A stretch of DNA of 64,000 nucleotides from Ahaetulla prasina (GCF_028640845.1 NC_080546.1:75891551-75955550), one strand, 5' to 3'; numbered from the stretch's first letter, positions 1-10,536 are shown. Program-made: numbers and translations. Notes: a model not told the origin generated them from the sequence alone.

Positions 1-352
1 TTCAGCTTCAATCGCAACAATACACGAGCACACAATAGATTTAAGCTTAATGTGAAACGCTCCAATCTTGGTTGCAAAAAATATGACTTCAGTAACAGAG
101 TTGTTAATGCCTGGAATGCACTACCAGACTCTGTGGTCTCTTCCCAAAATCCCCAAAGCTTTAACCAAAGACTATGTACTATATCCTAAGAGGTCTGTAC
201 GGGTGTGCATAAGAGCACCAGCGTGCCTACCGTTCCTGTCCTAATGTTCCCTTTGATTGTATCCAATTCATATAGTTATTTCATGCTTATGCTTATATAT
301 ACTGTTTTGACAAATAAAATAAAATAAAATAAATAAAATAAAAATAAATATG
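1..352 (+). mobile_element. LINE 3' end (family 'LINE A'), window-edge copy
   Basis: Bases 1-189 read in one frame as the C-terminal end of a non-LTR retrotransposon reverse-transcriptase protein, ending in a stop: visible motifs are RSNLG, YDFSNRVVNAWNALPDSVV and SFNQRL, the usual WN-x-LP C-terminal block of Jockey/CR1-type LINEs. A 3' UTR follows and ends at TTTTGACAAATAAAATAAAA, a TAAA-rich tail. The same UTR recurs near 7.1, 26.7, 27.35, 44.5, 45.2 and 55.8 kb. The 5' part lies outside the window. The clade is not resolved from this short piece; I only call it a LINE. Confidence 0.75.
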
Positions 353-360
353 CTGTAGAG

Positions 361-735
361 CAGGGGTGTCAAACTCAGGGCCCATGGGCTGGATCTGGCT
401 CGCCGGGTGTTCAGATCTGGCCCATGGGACTGCCCTGGAAACAGCAAAGGAAACAGCAAAGAGGTGCTTCTGCCAGCAAAAATGGAGCTGAGGAGGGCCA
501 TGCGTGGCCCACCTGGGCTTCATTTTCAGCCATGACATCCTCCTGCAGATCTCCGCCAGGGAAAACAGAGCTCGGGGAGGCCACACGCAGCCAGCCAAGG
601 TTCTGTTTTTGGCCACCGCAGCCTCCTGCAGCCCTCTGGCAGTGAAATCGGACCTTGAGGAGGCGGTATGAGCTAGCCATGCCCCCTGGCCACACCCTCT
701 TTTTCCCTCCCCAGGTCAAACACAACCAAATTAAC
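361..735 (+). mobile_element. hAT-type MITE, 3' end not defined
   Basis: Starts with CAGGGGTGTCAAACTC, a typical hAT terminal inverted repeat, directly after the LINE tail. The body is GC-rich and contains repeated CTGGCCCATGG-like and GCAAAGG blocks. The expected closing repeat (GAGTTTGACACCCCTG type) is not seen; a GGTCAAACACAACC remnant near 715-730 suggests the right end is truncated. A related end is at 40.31-40.37 kb. No transposase is encoded. Confidence 0.6.
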
Positions 736-739
736 ACAA

Positions 740-1470
740 ATGCTGATGAGAAATGCAAATAGGGAAGTAAAAAATGGGGGGAGGGAATGAAAATATGTTG
801 ATAAAAGCATATAAGAAGCGTTGGAAAAAACTAAACTGGATGTAAACATGTACCTGGCTGATATTTTTTTCAGAAAATATACATTGTATATTGTTGTTTG
901 TGTATAAAAAATTAAAAAAATATTTTAAAAAAAGAAATTGTCATTTTTACACATGACTTATGAGTGGAGTGACTGGGAATTGGGGCACAATATCAAACTC
1001 ACCCTTACAAAAGCTGCACTTTATGGACTGTAAGCTTGACTGAGACTGATATTTTAATTTTTTTCTTAATTGCATTTTGTAAAGATTAAGAATTTTTGGA
1101 CTGGAAATGTTTTCCTGTATTTGTCAGCAAGTTTTCACCTCTTCAAATGATAGTGTAAATTTGATTTTTTAAAGCATTAAAAATACATGTGTTTTGGACA
1201 ATACAACAAAAGGTGTTTGGCATGTGGAGTTTAGAAAGTTAATAATGGATTAAAGAGTCAGAGGAATTCAAAATTATAGTTTTGAATTATTTAGGAGATA
1301 CTTTTCATAGGAAAATGGAGATTGCCTTCTATTCATTCATTCATTCATTTATTCATTCATTCATTCATACATTCATTTTCTATAGCTATCCAGCTCAACC
1401 AAATGACTGCAGGCATATTACAATTCTAAAATTATGAACAATTTTAAGACATTTAAACAATAAGAATTGT
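740..1470. other. AT-rich, no gene seen
   Basis: Low-complexity AT-rich sequence with poly-T and poly-A runs. It contains a short (ATTC)n tract at about 1331-1372. I recognise no coding frame, RNA or element here. Confidence 0.6.
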
Positions 1471-1506
1471 TTTTAAACAAAAACAGTTTCGAGCCCAGCT
1501 CCGGCT

Positions 1507-1968
1507 TGACACATGACGCTACAGGGATGTGGATCATGGGAGCAGCCCCTAATCAAAGATCCAAAGGGATGAATTATTGAGGACTTGTTTGAGGGGTGCA
1601 GGGATCTGTGTTTGGGAAGCATGAGAAAAGAATCAGCACACTGGTGCCCGGGAGAGAGGGAGATGGGGCATTAGGAAGAGCTGCTTTAGTTCTGGGATTT
1701 GGCAAATGAAGTGGCAGCTGAGGCTGTCAGACGAGGAGGGAGAGAGTGGCCGGGCATCCAATCAATAGAGCAATTCAGCCATGGGGCAGGACATGAGCAG
1801 CGCAGGATGTTTAAAAGGGGCTGAGAGGCAAAAGCTCTCAGCGCTGACTTTGTACAGAAAGACCTCGACCATTTCTGAGACCCGGTTTGTAGCAGACCCA
1901 ATAAACGAAGTCACTGACAGAAGAGAAAACCAAGTTGGCTTGTTTCTTCTCACGGCATCTGACACAAC
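1507..1968 (+). mobile_element. possible solo LTR
   Basis: A moderately GC-rich block that reads like a retroviral-type LTR: TG-starting left part (TGACACATGACGC), a TTTAAAAGG TATA-like box near 1810, a polyadenylation signal AATAAACG near 1900, and a CA end (GCATCTGACACA) at 1968. The order TATA, then polyA signal, then CA end fits U3-R-U5. No target duplication or primer-binding site was found, so the left boundary is a guess. It could instead be unrelated unique sequence. Confidence 0.35.
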
Positions 1969-2488
1969 TGTGGCTGAGCTAGCTGAGAAACATCTACAAA
2001 CTAAACAAATATAAACAGCATTCATGATGATTTATCAACTCATAGTAAAGCCAAGTAACAGAACCCTTAAAACAAACCCAGTTATGTAGCCAAATTTTTA
2101 GAGCTTTGTGAAAAGCCAACAGAGTTGGAGCTATTCTAATCTCCAAGGGGGGAATATTCTATAAGGCAGGGCTACAGCAGAAGAAGCCTGCCTTCTAGTT
2201 CCCACTAGTTGACACTCATTGGCTGTTGGGATGTGCGGCATAACCAATCTGTTTGACTGGAGGGATAGAAACTCTTGGAAAATGACCATCCTTCAGATAA
2301 CTTGGTTCCTCAGATATCTCTATATGTGCAGCATATTCTTCATAGTGACCTTTTAGGCGAATTTTGGTATTACACCCTCTGAGCAGTGACCCAGTCACTC
2401 AAAACAGGACCACTGAATGACTATTAGCAGACACAATGAGGGCAGAGAAGTAATTATGTTTTGCCACACTTACTGCCATAAGGTAGGC

Positions 2489-2895
2489 AAGTGATGGCAA
2501 ACCTTTGACGTCCCCGTGTGCTGGCCTGCATGCCGGAAGTGGCACGTGAAACCATCCCACGAGATATGTGTGGCCTTGCTGGTCTTCATGCATGGGGGAG
2601 CACCAATACCCGAAAGAGCGGCGGTCCATCACACATGCACGAGCCAGCACCCGAACAACCAGATACCGGCATGGAAGCACGCCCGATGAACAACTGGCCA
2701 TCGGGCGCAACATCAACCCGGAAGGTCGGGTGCTGGCCTGTGCATGTGTGATGGAATGCCACTCTTCCAGGTTCTGCTGCTCCCACGCATGCAACAGCCA
2801 GCTGACAGGCACACGTGGGATCACAGGAACGCAGAATAGAAGCCAGCGAGGCCGTGCATTCTTTGCGGGATGGTTCCATACGTTCGCTGACACTG
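2489..2895 (+). mobile_element. hAT MITE (AGTGATGGCAAACC family), exact 8-bp TSD
   Basis: Bounded by AGGTAGGC at 2481-2488 and again at 2896-2903, an exact 8-bp target-site duplication. Left end AAGTGATGGCAAACC and right end TTCGCTGACACTG are inverted relatives (consensus CAGTGATGGCGAACC). The interior is CpG-rich with no transposase. The terminal sequence resembles what I recall of the OposCharlie1 (OC1) hAT group; that name is from memory and unverified. A second copy lies at 48.04-48.35 kb. Confidence 0.85.
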
Positions 2896-3457
2896 AGGTA
2901 GGCCCTACTAGTGGCTCTAGCTCATGTCTGGTTGTCTTCAGTCCTTGTTTTTTTGTCAGTAATGCTCCAGGAGTCTCTTAGCCCATTTAAATTCCCTCAA
3001 TTCCATTGTAAACCACATCAGGAACTCTGGACACAAATCTGATCTAAAGCTGCCACTGTTTTGCTAGTCCATGCAGTCTCTAAGGTTTCAATTGAAACGA
3101 GTAGCAGGTTTTCTGGAATAATCTTAAATTCCTCTGGAGTCCAATGGGATCCATTAGTCACCTAGGGTAGGTTATCCAATATGCCCAGCCTTCCCGAGGA
3201 GGAGGGTGGCATTCAAGAACTGGGAACTCACCTGTGAGTAGTCTGACCATGGCAAAGGAGAAACCCATATCTCAAATTCAGAACACTCCACTATTGCCTC
3301 AATAGAAAACCCAGATCAGATGTGTTACCACTGTTATGAGTTGACTGCTAGAAAACTTGGATCAGGTCTTTAGCTGCCATGATAGCCATGAATTCCTGTG
3401 CTACCTCGAACCTATGCCCAGTGAAAGACCATGAGCCCACGGAACTCCACTGCCAAC

Positions 3458-3646
3458 CAGTGGTGGTATTCAGCCGGTTCTGTCCGGATTGCGCGAACCA
3501 GTAGCGGCAACTATGTGAAGCTCCACCCACCCTCCCAGACATAATGCGCGACTACTGCACATGCGCAGAAGGTTGGGCACATGAGCAGAGGTGGCGCATG
3601 TTCACATTTGTGAACTGGTAGGGAAGGTAAGTAAATCCCACCTCTG
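3458..3646 (-). mobile_element. short hAT MITE (CAGTGGTGG family), exact TSD
   Basis: 189 bp between two exact copies of CTGCCAAC (3450-3457 and 3647-3654). The ends are CAGTGGTGGTATTCAGCC and TAAATCCCACCTCTG, imperfect inverted repeats. The interior has the family's GCACATGCGCAGAAG segment. Relatives are at 13.76, 15.22, 29.47, 42.26 and 55.01 kb. Confidence 0.85.
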
Positions 3647-3699
3647 CTGCCAACCCATCCATGGAGTCAAAGAGCTACAGCAGGGAAGTGCCCTTCTCC

Positions 3700-4958
3700 C
3701 TTCTCCCTTCTTCCTTTTTCACATACTCCTTTTTTGTTTTTCCTATGTTCTTGGTTTTGACTTTTATTTATAATTCTTAATAAAATTATTTGAAAGAAAA
3801 ATCATTTTAAGAACTGCCCGAGTTAGTCCTGATTTTTTTTTAAAAAAAAAATAGAATAATTTCCTTCTTTACAAATGAAGAGCAAAAATATGTTCTTTTT
3901 CGTAGGGAACAGATAATTTATTTTAAATAAAATAAATTAATTTTTTAGGCTTAATTTTTAAAAGGAAAAAAGGATTTGGCATAGCACTAATGTGACTGTT
4001 CCCTATACATTTAATAACTTCTCCCTTAATGACATAAAACAGTAACAAACTAGGAGTTCCTTTTGGTGGCTGTACTCAAGGCATTGGAGAGGAGCTTGCA
4101 TATAGTAGGCAAGTAGGTTCTGGTTGCATATGATCAATCCGTCCCACGGACACAAATATCTTTCAAGACTGATGTACAGTAGTTTAATTTAGAAAGTGGC
4201 TTCCATAATGGTGTGATTGACACTACACGGTTTCTGTAGGTCACCCGTAAAGATATTGTTGAGTGTCCCCACAATTATTACCTCTTTCTGATAGAGTAAT
4301 TTGCACACTAGGAAATAATTTAGTCCCTGAGAATTGTCTGAAGAGAAAGATTGCTTCTATGTCCATCAATTCTTCAAAGGATAATTACCTAACATTACAT
4401 TTATCTCTATTGTAGACTCCCTTGTGTAAACCAGCTGGAAATCAAGCCAGCATAAAACCTCCAATTCTGTATTTCAACACCTTTCTGCTTTTGCCGCAGG
4501 GATAGGCCATGTTCTGTCTGGATTACACTCATAATGGCCCCTGATTGGTGGACTCCTGTACGTACTTATCTTCACACCTTCATGACATGAAAATAAGCAA
4601 CAATCGCTTTCCTTTATATAAGGATCATTTAGTACATGTAGCTTCCAGTGATAGACCTTCTGTACAACTTCCTTTCTGCGATGCCCACTTTTTGTGGACA
4701 TTATCTGGTGCTCCTACAGTGAAATGTAAACTAGAAAAACTCCCACACTGCTCCCATCATGAGGTATGAGGTAAAAAATCACAAAAAACTTGTTGCTTTC
4801 ATATAATTAAAAAAAGAAAACAATGAAAGCCACCTTTTACTATTCCATCAAAGAAGAAGTGAGGAGGGAAGAGATTTAGGCTCCAGCACCATTCTTTAAC
4901 TGTTTCTTTCTGTAATATTTATCATGAACTACCTGATAACCTGTATCCCAATCCTGTA
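3700..4958. other. no gene recognised
   Basis: Mostly AT-rich unique-looking sequence with poly-T/poly-A runs. The part from 4200 to 4760 is less AT-rich and could be further decayed Helitron sequence, because a helicase fragment follows at 4959, but I could not recognise a domain in either strand. Confidence 0.5.
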
Positions 4959-5144
4959 TTAGACAGGAAGAGCAACTTCACCCTGAGCCCTGATTTCGGC
5001 GAGAATTAAATTTGTTAAAAAAGTTTTCCCTGTCCCCCCAGAAGCATCAAGTAAAATGATACCACCTTGTTGTTTTGCTAGCTGATCCATGATCATTTGG
5101 TATGTTTTTTTCTGATCTTGATTTAGAAATGGCTTCTTGTCCAC
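4959..5144 (-). pseudogene. Helitron-type PIF1-like helicase fragment
   Basis: About 60 residues on the minus strand match the start of a PIF1-type helicase: LNQDQKKTYQMIM, then a Walker A motif DASGGTGKTFLTN (5048 down to about 5010), then LILAEIRAQGEVAL. The LN-x-DQ block plus a GGTGKT P-loop followed by a short spacer to an isoleucine-rich strand is the pattern in Helitron Rep/Hel proteins, where the helicase unwinds the donor strand in rolling-circle transposition. Only motif I is present; the frame stops just after it and a PLE abuts the other side. No Rep (HUH) domain or Helitron 3' hairpin was seen. A host PIF1 pseudogene is a less likely alternative. Confidence 0.7.
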
Positions 5145-5795
5145 GGGCGGGAGGTATCATCTCGTTTGTTCATGCCTCCCGCCTCCCAGCCATTTGGAAA
5201 CCCACCCTTATTGACAAACGAGTCCCTAACACGAGGAATGACACCAGACCCACACTCACGAGGTCCACACAGGATGTCACCACCACACATCCACCCAGAA
5301 AGCAGACCCAAACCCACACTGATCATGAAGCACAACCAAGAACCAGAAGCCAGACCGCAGCTGCAACATTAGCCATTTCAAACCCCTCCAATCCATACAT
5401 GCATCAGACAGACACCCACTATGAAGATGTAGCACAACCACAAACACGAAGCCAAACAACAGCAATGCAGCTCACCAGCTCAAATCCCCCTGCAACTCAG
5501 ACTAATCTGAGCACAACCAAGCCCCCACCCAAACAGGACACACCCCCAGCCAATCAGAGCACAAAAAACCCCCATCCAATCAGAGCACAGCCAAGCTCCC
5601 ACCCAATCAGTTCAAACCCCCACTAGCAGTTAAAAAGGAAGAAACAGCTGCAATCACACATTGCTCCCAGAAGCACGAAGCTGAAGCCTGAAGATGACGA
5701 ATGAGACTTCGTCGAAACGTCGCCAGGACACTTCCAATTTTACGCGGGAGAAAACCTGAATAACCAAAGACCTACATACAAACACCCGCTAAAAC

Positions 5796-5801
<6 letters not shown>
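5145..5801 (+). mobile_element. Penelope-like element (PLE-B), 5'-truncated, with fold-back 5' end
   Basis: The 3' part of a PLE: an open C-terminal segment rich in P, T, Q and N (for example [32 protein letters not shown]), ending at LKPEDDE, then the PLE 3' tail with TGAGACTTCGTCGAAACGTC and GAATAACCAAAGACCTACAT. It runs into (CA)n. The left edge is a hairpin: GGCGGGAGG (5146-5154) pairs with CCTCCCGCC (5175-5183), and the 20-base loop is the inverted form of PLE sequence that lies just upstream in longer copies (see 34.36 kb). Related copies are at 7.2-8.9, 26.8, 32.9 and 33.5-35.3 kb. Confidence 0.8.
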
Positions 5802-5851
<50 letters not shown>

Positions 5852-5880
5852 ACACATACACACACATACACACACATATA
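5802..5880. repeat. (CA)n microsatellite at PLE 3' end
   Basis: A long (CA)n/(CATACA)n tract begins immediately after the PLE tail. Microsatellites at this position recur beside other PLE copies in the window. Confidence 0.95.
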
Positions 5881-5899
5881 TAGAAATAGAAATAAAAAT

Positions 5900-6405
5900 A
5901 GAATAGAATAGATAGATAAAGCTTCAAAGAAATAGTTGCAACTGATTTTTTTTGCCTGCAAACATCTGGAAGGTGTATGGTTTTCAAAAATAATTAACAA
6001 ATATACTAGATGATTTTGTCCTGTAGCAGGATGGCAAGAAGAATTGTGTAATTTGAATGCATGGCTAGCATTGTTAGACACATAAAAACAATGGGATGTC
6101 AGAGAGGTGACACAGTATTGACAGAAAATAAACAAGCCCACGCCCACCTCAAAGCAGAAGAGAATGCCAATTCAGAATAATGTTATGGAAGAGCTTGAAG
6201 AAATTCCATATTGCTGCCTATTGTGTAGCTTCCACCCATATTATACTGTCGCAGAGGAAAATTTCAGTGCACAAATGATAACATCAGAATGGCATAGCAC
6301 ACTTTTGTGTGCTATGGAATTGAATGACTAAGTCATTGGCACAGCTACTCGAAGCTCCTTTGCAACTGCCCTATTTAGAAGGCACTGCAAGAACCATCAT
6401 CTCTT
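5900..6405. other. no gene recognised
   Basis: Unique-looking sequence between the PLE-linked microsatellite and the RTE-like fragment. No motif recognised on either strand. Confidence 0.5.
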
Positions 6406-6410
6406 GACAG

Positions 6411-7075
6411 CTCAGATGAAACTGCTGATGAATATGAGCCCAGAATCTCTGAAATAAAAGCTGCCATCCATCAAATAAAAAGTGGTAAAGCTGTTGAAGC
6501 AGATGAAGTCACTGCTGTAACCCTAAGTCTGGAGATGATACGTTGATGTGTTGATCGTTGGCTCCGCTGACTTCTTCAAATAATCTGGCAGTTTGAAAAA
6601 AAATGCAAAATTTACGGAAATAGGAAATAACAACATCAAATTTCAAGATAGGAGAACACGAATTTCTGTAGGGTTAGCCTGTTGTCAGTCCAGGGGAACA
6701 TATTTTGGAAAGCAACAGAGGCTTCAGAAAGGAACAGAACAGAAGATGCTTTGGTCAAAAATATTTCTCCCATGACAGTTTCTTGAAGAATGCCTTAGAT
6801 GTTGAAAAATGCTCATCACTGTGTGTCACTGTGCTCATCACTGTGACTTTGCAGCAGCATTTGGCAGTGTCCATTGGCAAACACATTGGAAGGCACTCGC
6901 TGCAGAAGGGCTACAAGCTAATACAGTATGCCTACTGTAGTAAAAATATGAGGTATCACAAGTGTTACAGCAAAATGTATAAAGACTTCACTGGGTCTTC
7001 TTGTATAATTTAATCTTTGTTGCATCTCCCTTGCTCTTCAACAAGAACTGGTCAAACTTGGACAAGGTTAATTCT
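6411..7075 (+). mobile_element. decayed RTE-type LINE reverse transcriptase fragments
   Basis: Two in-order pieces of an RTE-like reverse transcriptase. At 6429-6545: ISEIKAAIHQIKSGKAVEAD, matching the N-terminal RT block (I-K-A-I-x-x-IKSGKA-x-GPD) of RTE-type elements. At about 6850-6960, in other frames: DFAAAFGSVHWQTHWKALAA, which matches the conserved block around the first catalytic aspartate (DF-x-AAFDSVHR-x-x-LW). Both are broken by stops and frameshifts. The order and spacing fit one old copy; the clade assignment is from motif memory. Confidence 0.6.
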
Positions 7076-7089
7076 TCACAGATATAATA

Positions 7090-7158
7090 TATAATTCCTA
7101 AGAGGACCATAAGGGGCGTGCATAACAGCACAAACGTGCCTACTGTTCCTGTCCTGTT
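7090..7158 (+). mobile_element. LINE A 3' UTR fragment
   Basis: CCTAAGAGGACCATAAGGGG followed by GCACAAACGTGCCTACTGTT matches the LINE A 3' UTR at 189-240. It is cut at CCTGTCCTG by a T-rich stretch leading into the PLE cluster. Confidence 0.75.
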
Positions 7159-7175
7159 TTTTTTTCTTTTTTCTT

Positions 7176-7177
<2 letters not shown>

Positions 7178-7248
<71 letters not shown>
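7178..7248. repeat. (TA)n(TGTC)n microsatellite
   Basis: Perfect TA run followed by about seven TGTC units, directly abutting the 3' end of the first tandem PLE unit. Confidence 0.95.
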
Positions 7249-7251
<3 letters not shown>

Positions 7252-7782
7252 TTGGTTATTCGGGTTTTCTCCCGCGTAAAATTGGAAGTGTCTTGGCGAC
7301 GTTTCGATGAAGTCTCATTCGTCATCTTCAGGCTTCAGCTTCGTGCTTCTGGGAGCAATGTGTGATTGCAGCTGTTTCTTCCTTTTTAACTGCTAGTGGG
7401 GGTTTGAACTGATTGGGTGGGAGCTTGGCTGTGCTCTGATTGGATGGGGGTGTGTCCTGTTTGGGTGGGGGCTTGGTTGTGCTCAGATTAGTCTGAGTTG
7501 CAGAGGGATTTGAGCTGGTGAGCTGCACTGCTGCTGTTTGGCTTAGTGTTCGTGGTCGTGCTACATCTTCATAATGGGTGTCAGTCTGCTGCATGTATGG
7601 ATTGGAGGGGTTTGAAATGGCTAATGTTGCAGCTGCGGTCTGGCTTCTGGTCCTTGGTCGTGCTTCATGATCAGTGTGGGTTTGGGTCTGCTTTCTGGGT
7701 GGATGTGTGGTGGTGACATCCTGTGTGGACCTCGTGAGTGTGGTTCTGGTGTCATTCCGAATAACCCGAATAACCAAAGACC

Positions 7783-7783
<1 letters not shown>
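7249..7783 (-). mobile_element. PLE-B 3' unit, tandem copy 1
   Basis: Minus-strand PLE 3' end, from the tail (CTTTGGTTATTCGGG at 7249) through the P/T/Q-rich C-terminal coding segment to GTGTCATTC near 7765. There it joins CGAATAACCCGAATAACC (about 7767-7775) and AAAGACCT, an inverted copy of its own 3' tail. The unit is therefore flanked by about 20-bp inverted repeats. The coding part reads LKPEDD-x through [16 protein letters not shown] with few breaks. Confidence 0.8.

Positions 7784-7841
<58 letters not shown>
7784..7841. repeat. (TA)n(TG)n spacer between PLE units
   Basis: TA run then TG run with a TTTG interruption. The same arrangement is repeated at 8376-8432, so the spacer belongs to the tandem unit. 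Confidence 0.95.
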
Positions 7842-7842
<1 letters not shown>

Positions 7843-8374
7843 GGTCTTTGGTTATTTGGGTTTTCTCCCGCGTAAAATTGGAAGTGTCTTGGCGACGTTT
7901 CGACGAAGTCTCATTCGTCATCTTCAGGCTTCAACCGTGCTTCTGGGAGCAATGTGATTGCAGCTGTTTCTTCCTTTTAACTGCTAATGGGGTTTGAACT
8001 GATTGGGTGGGAGCTTGGCTGTGCTCTGATTTGATGGGGTGTGTCCTGTTGGTGGGGGCTTGGTTGTGCTCAGATTAGTCTGAGTTGCAGAGGATTTGAG
8101 CTGGTGAACTGCATTGCTGTTGTTTGGCTTTGTGGTCGTGGTCGTGGTCGTGCTACATCTTCATAGTGGGTGTCAGTCTGCTGCATGTATGGATTGGAGG
8201 GGTTTGAAATGGCTAATGTTGCAGCTGCGGTCTGGCTTCTGGTCCTTGGTCGTGCTTCATGATCAGTGTGGGTTTGGGTCTGCTTTCTGGGTGGATGTGT
8301 GGTGGTGACATCCTGTGTGGACCTCGTGAGTGTGGTTCTGGTGTCATTCCGAATAACCCGAATAACCAAAGACC

Positions 8375-8375
<1 letters not shown>
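7842..8375 (-). mobile_element. PLE-B 3' unit, tandem copy 2
   Basis: Same structure as copy 1, including the identical join GTGTCATTCC to GAATAACCCGAATAACC and the closing AAAGACCT. Pitch from copy 1 is about 593 bp. Several small deletions (for example in the C-rich coding part) break the frame. The shared junction shows this is a tandem duplicate, not an independent insertion. Confidence 0.8.
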
Positions 8376-8431
<56 letters not shown>

Positions 8432-8432
8432 G
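8376..8432. repeat. (TA)n(TG)n spacer, second copy
   Basis: Repeats the 7784-7841 spacer with a slightly different number of TG units. Confidence 0.95.
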
Positions 8433-8899
8433 TAGGTCTTTGGTTATTTGGGTTTTCTCCCGCGTAAAATTGGAAGTGTCTTGGCGACGTTTCGACGAAG
8501 TCTCATTCGTCATCTTCAGGCTTCAGCTTCGTGCTTCTGGGAGCAATGTGTGATTGCAGCTGTTTCTTCCTTTTTAACTGCTAATGGGGGTTTGAACTGA
8601 TTGGGTGGGAGCTTGGCTGTGCTCTGATTTGATGGGGGTGTGTCCTGTTCGGGTGGGGGCTTGGTTGTGCTCAGATTAGTCTGAGTTGCAGGGGGATTTG
8701 AGCTGGTGAGCTGCATTGCTGTTGTTTGGCTTCGTGGTCGTGGTCGTGCTACATCTTCATAGTGGGTGTCAGTCTGCTGCATGTATGGATTGGAGGGGTT
8801 TGAAATGGCTAATGTTGCAGCTGCGGTCTGGCTTCTGGTCCTTGGTCGTGCTTCATGATCAGTGTGGGTTTGGGTCTGCTTTCTGGGTGGATGTGTGGT
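8433..8899 (-). mobile_element. PLE-B 3' unit, tandem copy 3 (cut by microsatellite)
   Basis: Third unit at a pitch of about 591 bp. It matches copies 1 and 2 up to GGTGGATGTGTGGT and then runs into (TATATC)n, so the fold-back junction is missing. Confidence 0.8.
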
Positions 8900-9120
8900 A
8901 TATCTATATATATCTATATATATCTATATATCTATATATATATCTATATATCTATATATCTATATATATCTATATATATATCTATATATCTATATATCTA
9001 TATCTATATCTATATCTATATCTATATCTGGTATATATATCTATATCTGGTATATATCTGGTCTATATCTGGTATATATATATATCTATATCTGGTATAC
9101 CAGATATTTATATATGGTAT
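8900..9120. repeat. (TATC)/(TATATC)n array with TATCTGG variant units
   Basis: About 220 bp of TATATC and TATC units with interspersed TATCTGGTATA blocks and a local palindrome at about 9084-9110. It lies between the PLE array and the L2-like LINE. Confidence 0.95.
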
Positions 9121-10536
9121 ATTTATTTATTTATTTATTTATTATATTTGTATACCGCCCTTCTCCCGAAGGACTCAGGGCGGTTCACAGACAAAAAACA
9201 ACAGAAAACATATAATAGATTAAAAACAGCTAAAGAATAGATAGTTGAATTCAATTGATGCTCTAACTTTTGAATACAAATTTAAAACCTCATTTAAACC
9301 CCTTTTTTAAAAATCCCAATTTAAAAAACTACATTCAGGCTAGTCCTGCTCTTCGAAACAACAACGTCTTCAGCTCATGGAAGGACTTGAGATCGGGAGT
9401 TGACGAAGCCCCAGAGGAGCTCGTTCCAGAGGGTAGGGGCCCCGACAGAGAAGGCCCTCCCCGTAGAGGTCGCCAGCCGACATTGTTTAGCTGACGGTAT
9501 CCGGAGGAGTCCCTCTCTGTGAGAACGCACTGGTCGGTGAGAGGCTAATGGTGGCAGTAGGCGGGCCCGTAAATATCCCGGCCCTAGGCCATGGGCGTTT
9601 AAAGGTGATGACAAGTACCTTAAAGTGAACCCGGAAGACCACTGGGAGCCAGTGCAGGTTACGCAGGAGGGTGTTACATGGGAGCCAAAGGTGCTCCTCT
9701 ATCACCCACGCAGCTGCATTCTGGACCAGTTGGAGTCTCCGGGCACACTTCAAGGGGAGCCCCATGTAGAGAGCATTACAGTAGTCCAGGCGGGATGTAA
9801 CAAGGGCATGAGCGGCCGTGCATAAGGAAGCCCGATCCAGAAAGGCGTAACTGGCGTATCAGGCGAACCTGATGAAAGGCTCGCCTGGTGACAGCTATCG
9901 TATGATCTTCTAAAGACAGCCGTGCATCCAGGAGGACGCCCAGATTACGAGCCCTTTCCGTGGGGGCCAATAGTTCGCCCCCAATGGTCAGTGATGGAAT
10001 TAGCTGACTGTACCGGGCCGCCGGCATCCACAGCCACTCGGTCTTGGTGGGATTGAGTCTGAGTCTGTTCCTCCCATCCAGACCCGTACGGCCTCCAGGC
10101 ACTGGGACATCACTTCAACAGCCTCGTTGGGGTGGTTAGGGGTGGAAATATAGAGCTGAGTATCATCAGCGTATAGATGACAACTCACCCCAAGACCACG
10201 GATGATCTCACCCAGCGGCTTCATATAGATGTTGAACAGAAGAGGCGAGAGAACCGACCCTTGCGGCACCCCACATAAGAGGCGCCTTGGGGTCGATCTC
10301 TGTCCCCCCGTCAACACCGTCTGCGACCGGTCGGAGAGGTAGGAGGAGAACCACCGATGAACAGTGCCACTCACTCCAAGTCCCTCGAGTCGGCGCAGCA
10401 GGATACCATGATCGATGGTATCAAAAGCCGCTGAGAGATCTAATAGGACCAAGACAGAGGAACAACCTCTGTCCCGAGCTCTCAAGAGATCATCAACCAG
10501 CGCGACCAAGGCTGTTTCCGTGCTGTGACCAGGCAT
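9121..10536 (-). mobile_element. L2-like LINE, 5'-truncated and decayed
   Basis: Minus-strand LINE. The 3' end on the left has a TTTA-repeat tail then ACCGCCCTTCTCCCGAAGGA. Coding pieces read, from the right: [58 protein letters not shown] and [11 protein letters not shown]. Then frameshifted pieces continue through the C-terminal LQLVQNAAA and [15 protein letters not shown] blocks. YADD is the RT active site. At least two frameshifts separate the parts. It is a close relative of the 17.8-19.5 kb copy. The 5' truncation is near 10535, at the same region as GHSTETAL. Confidence 0.85.

Noticed and set aside
2399..2981. 164-, 137- and 97-codon frames at 2.4-2.98 kb
   Set aside because: They overlap a hAT MITE with an exact target duplication; overlapping open frames on both strands reflect its GC-rich sequence.
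7249..8899. CRISPR-like array of three repeats
   Set aside because: Units of about 590 bp containing PLE coding sequence and microsatellites; not short repeats with unique spacers, and the genome is eukaryotic.
8716..9240. Long Tyr-Ile repeat frames near 8.9-9.2 kb
   Set aside because: Read through the (TATATC)n array; only the upstream antisense of the PLE gives a meaningful protein, on the other strand.
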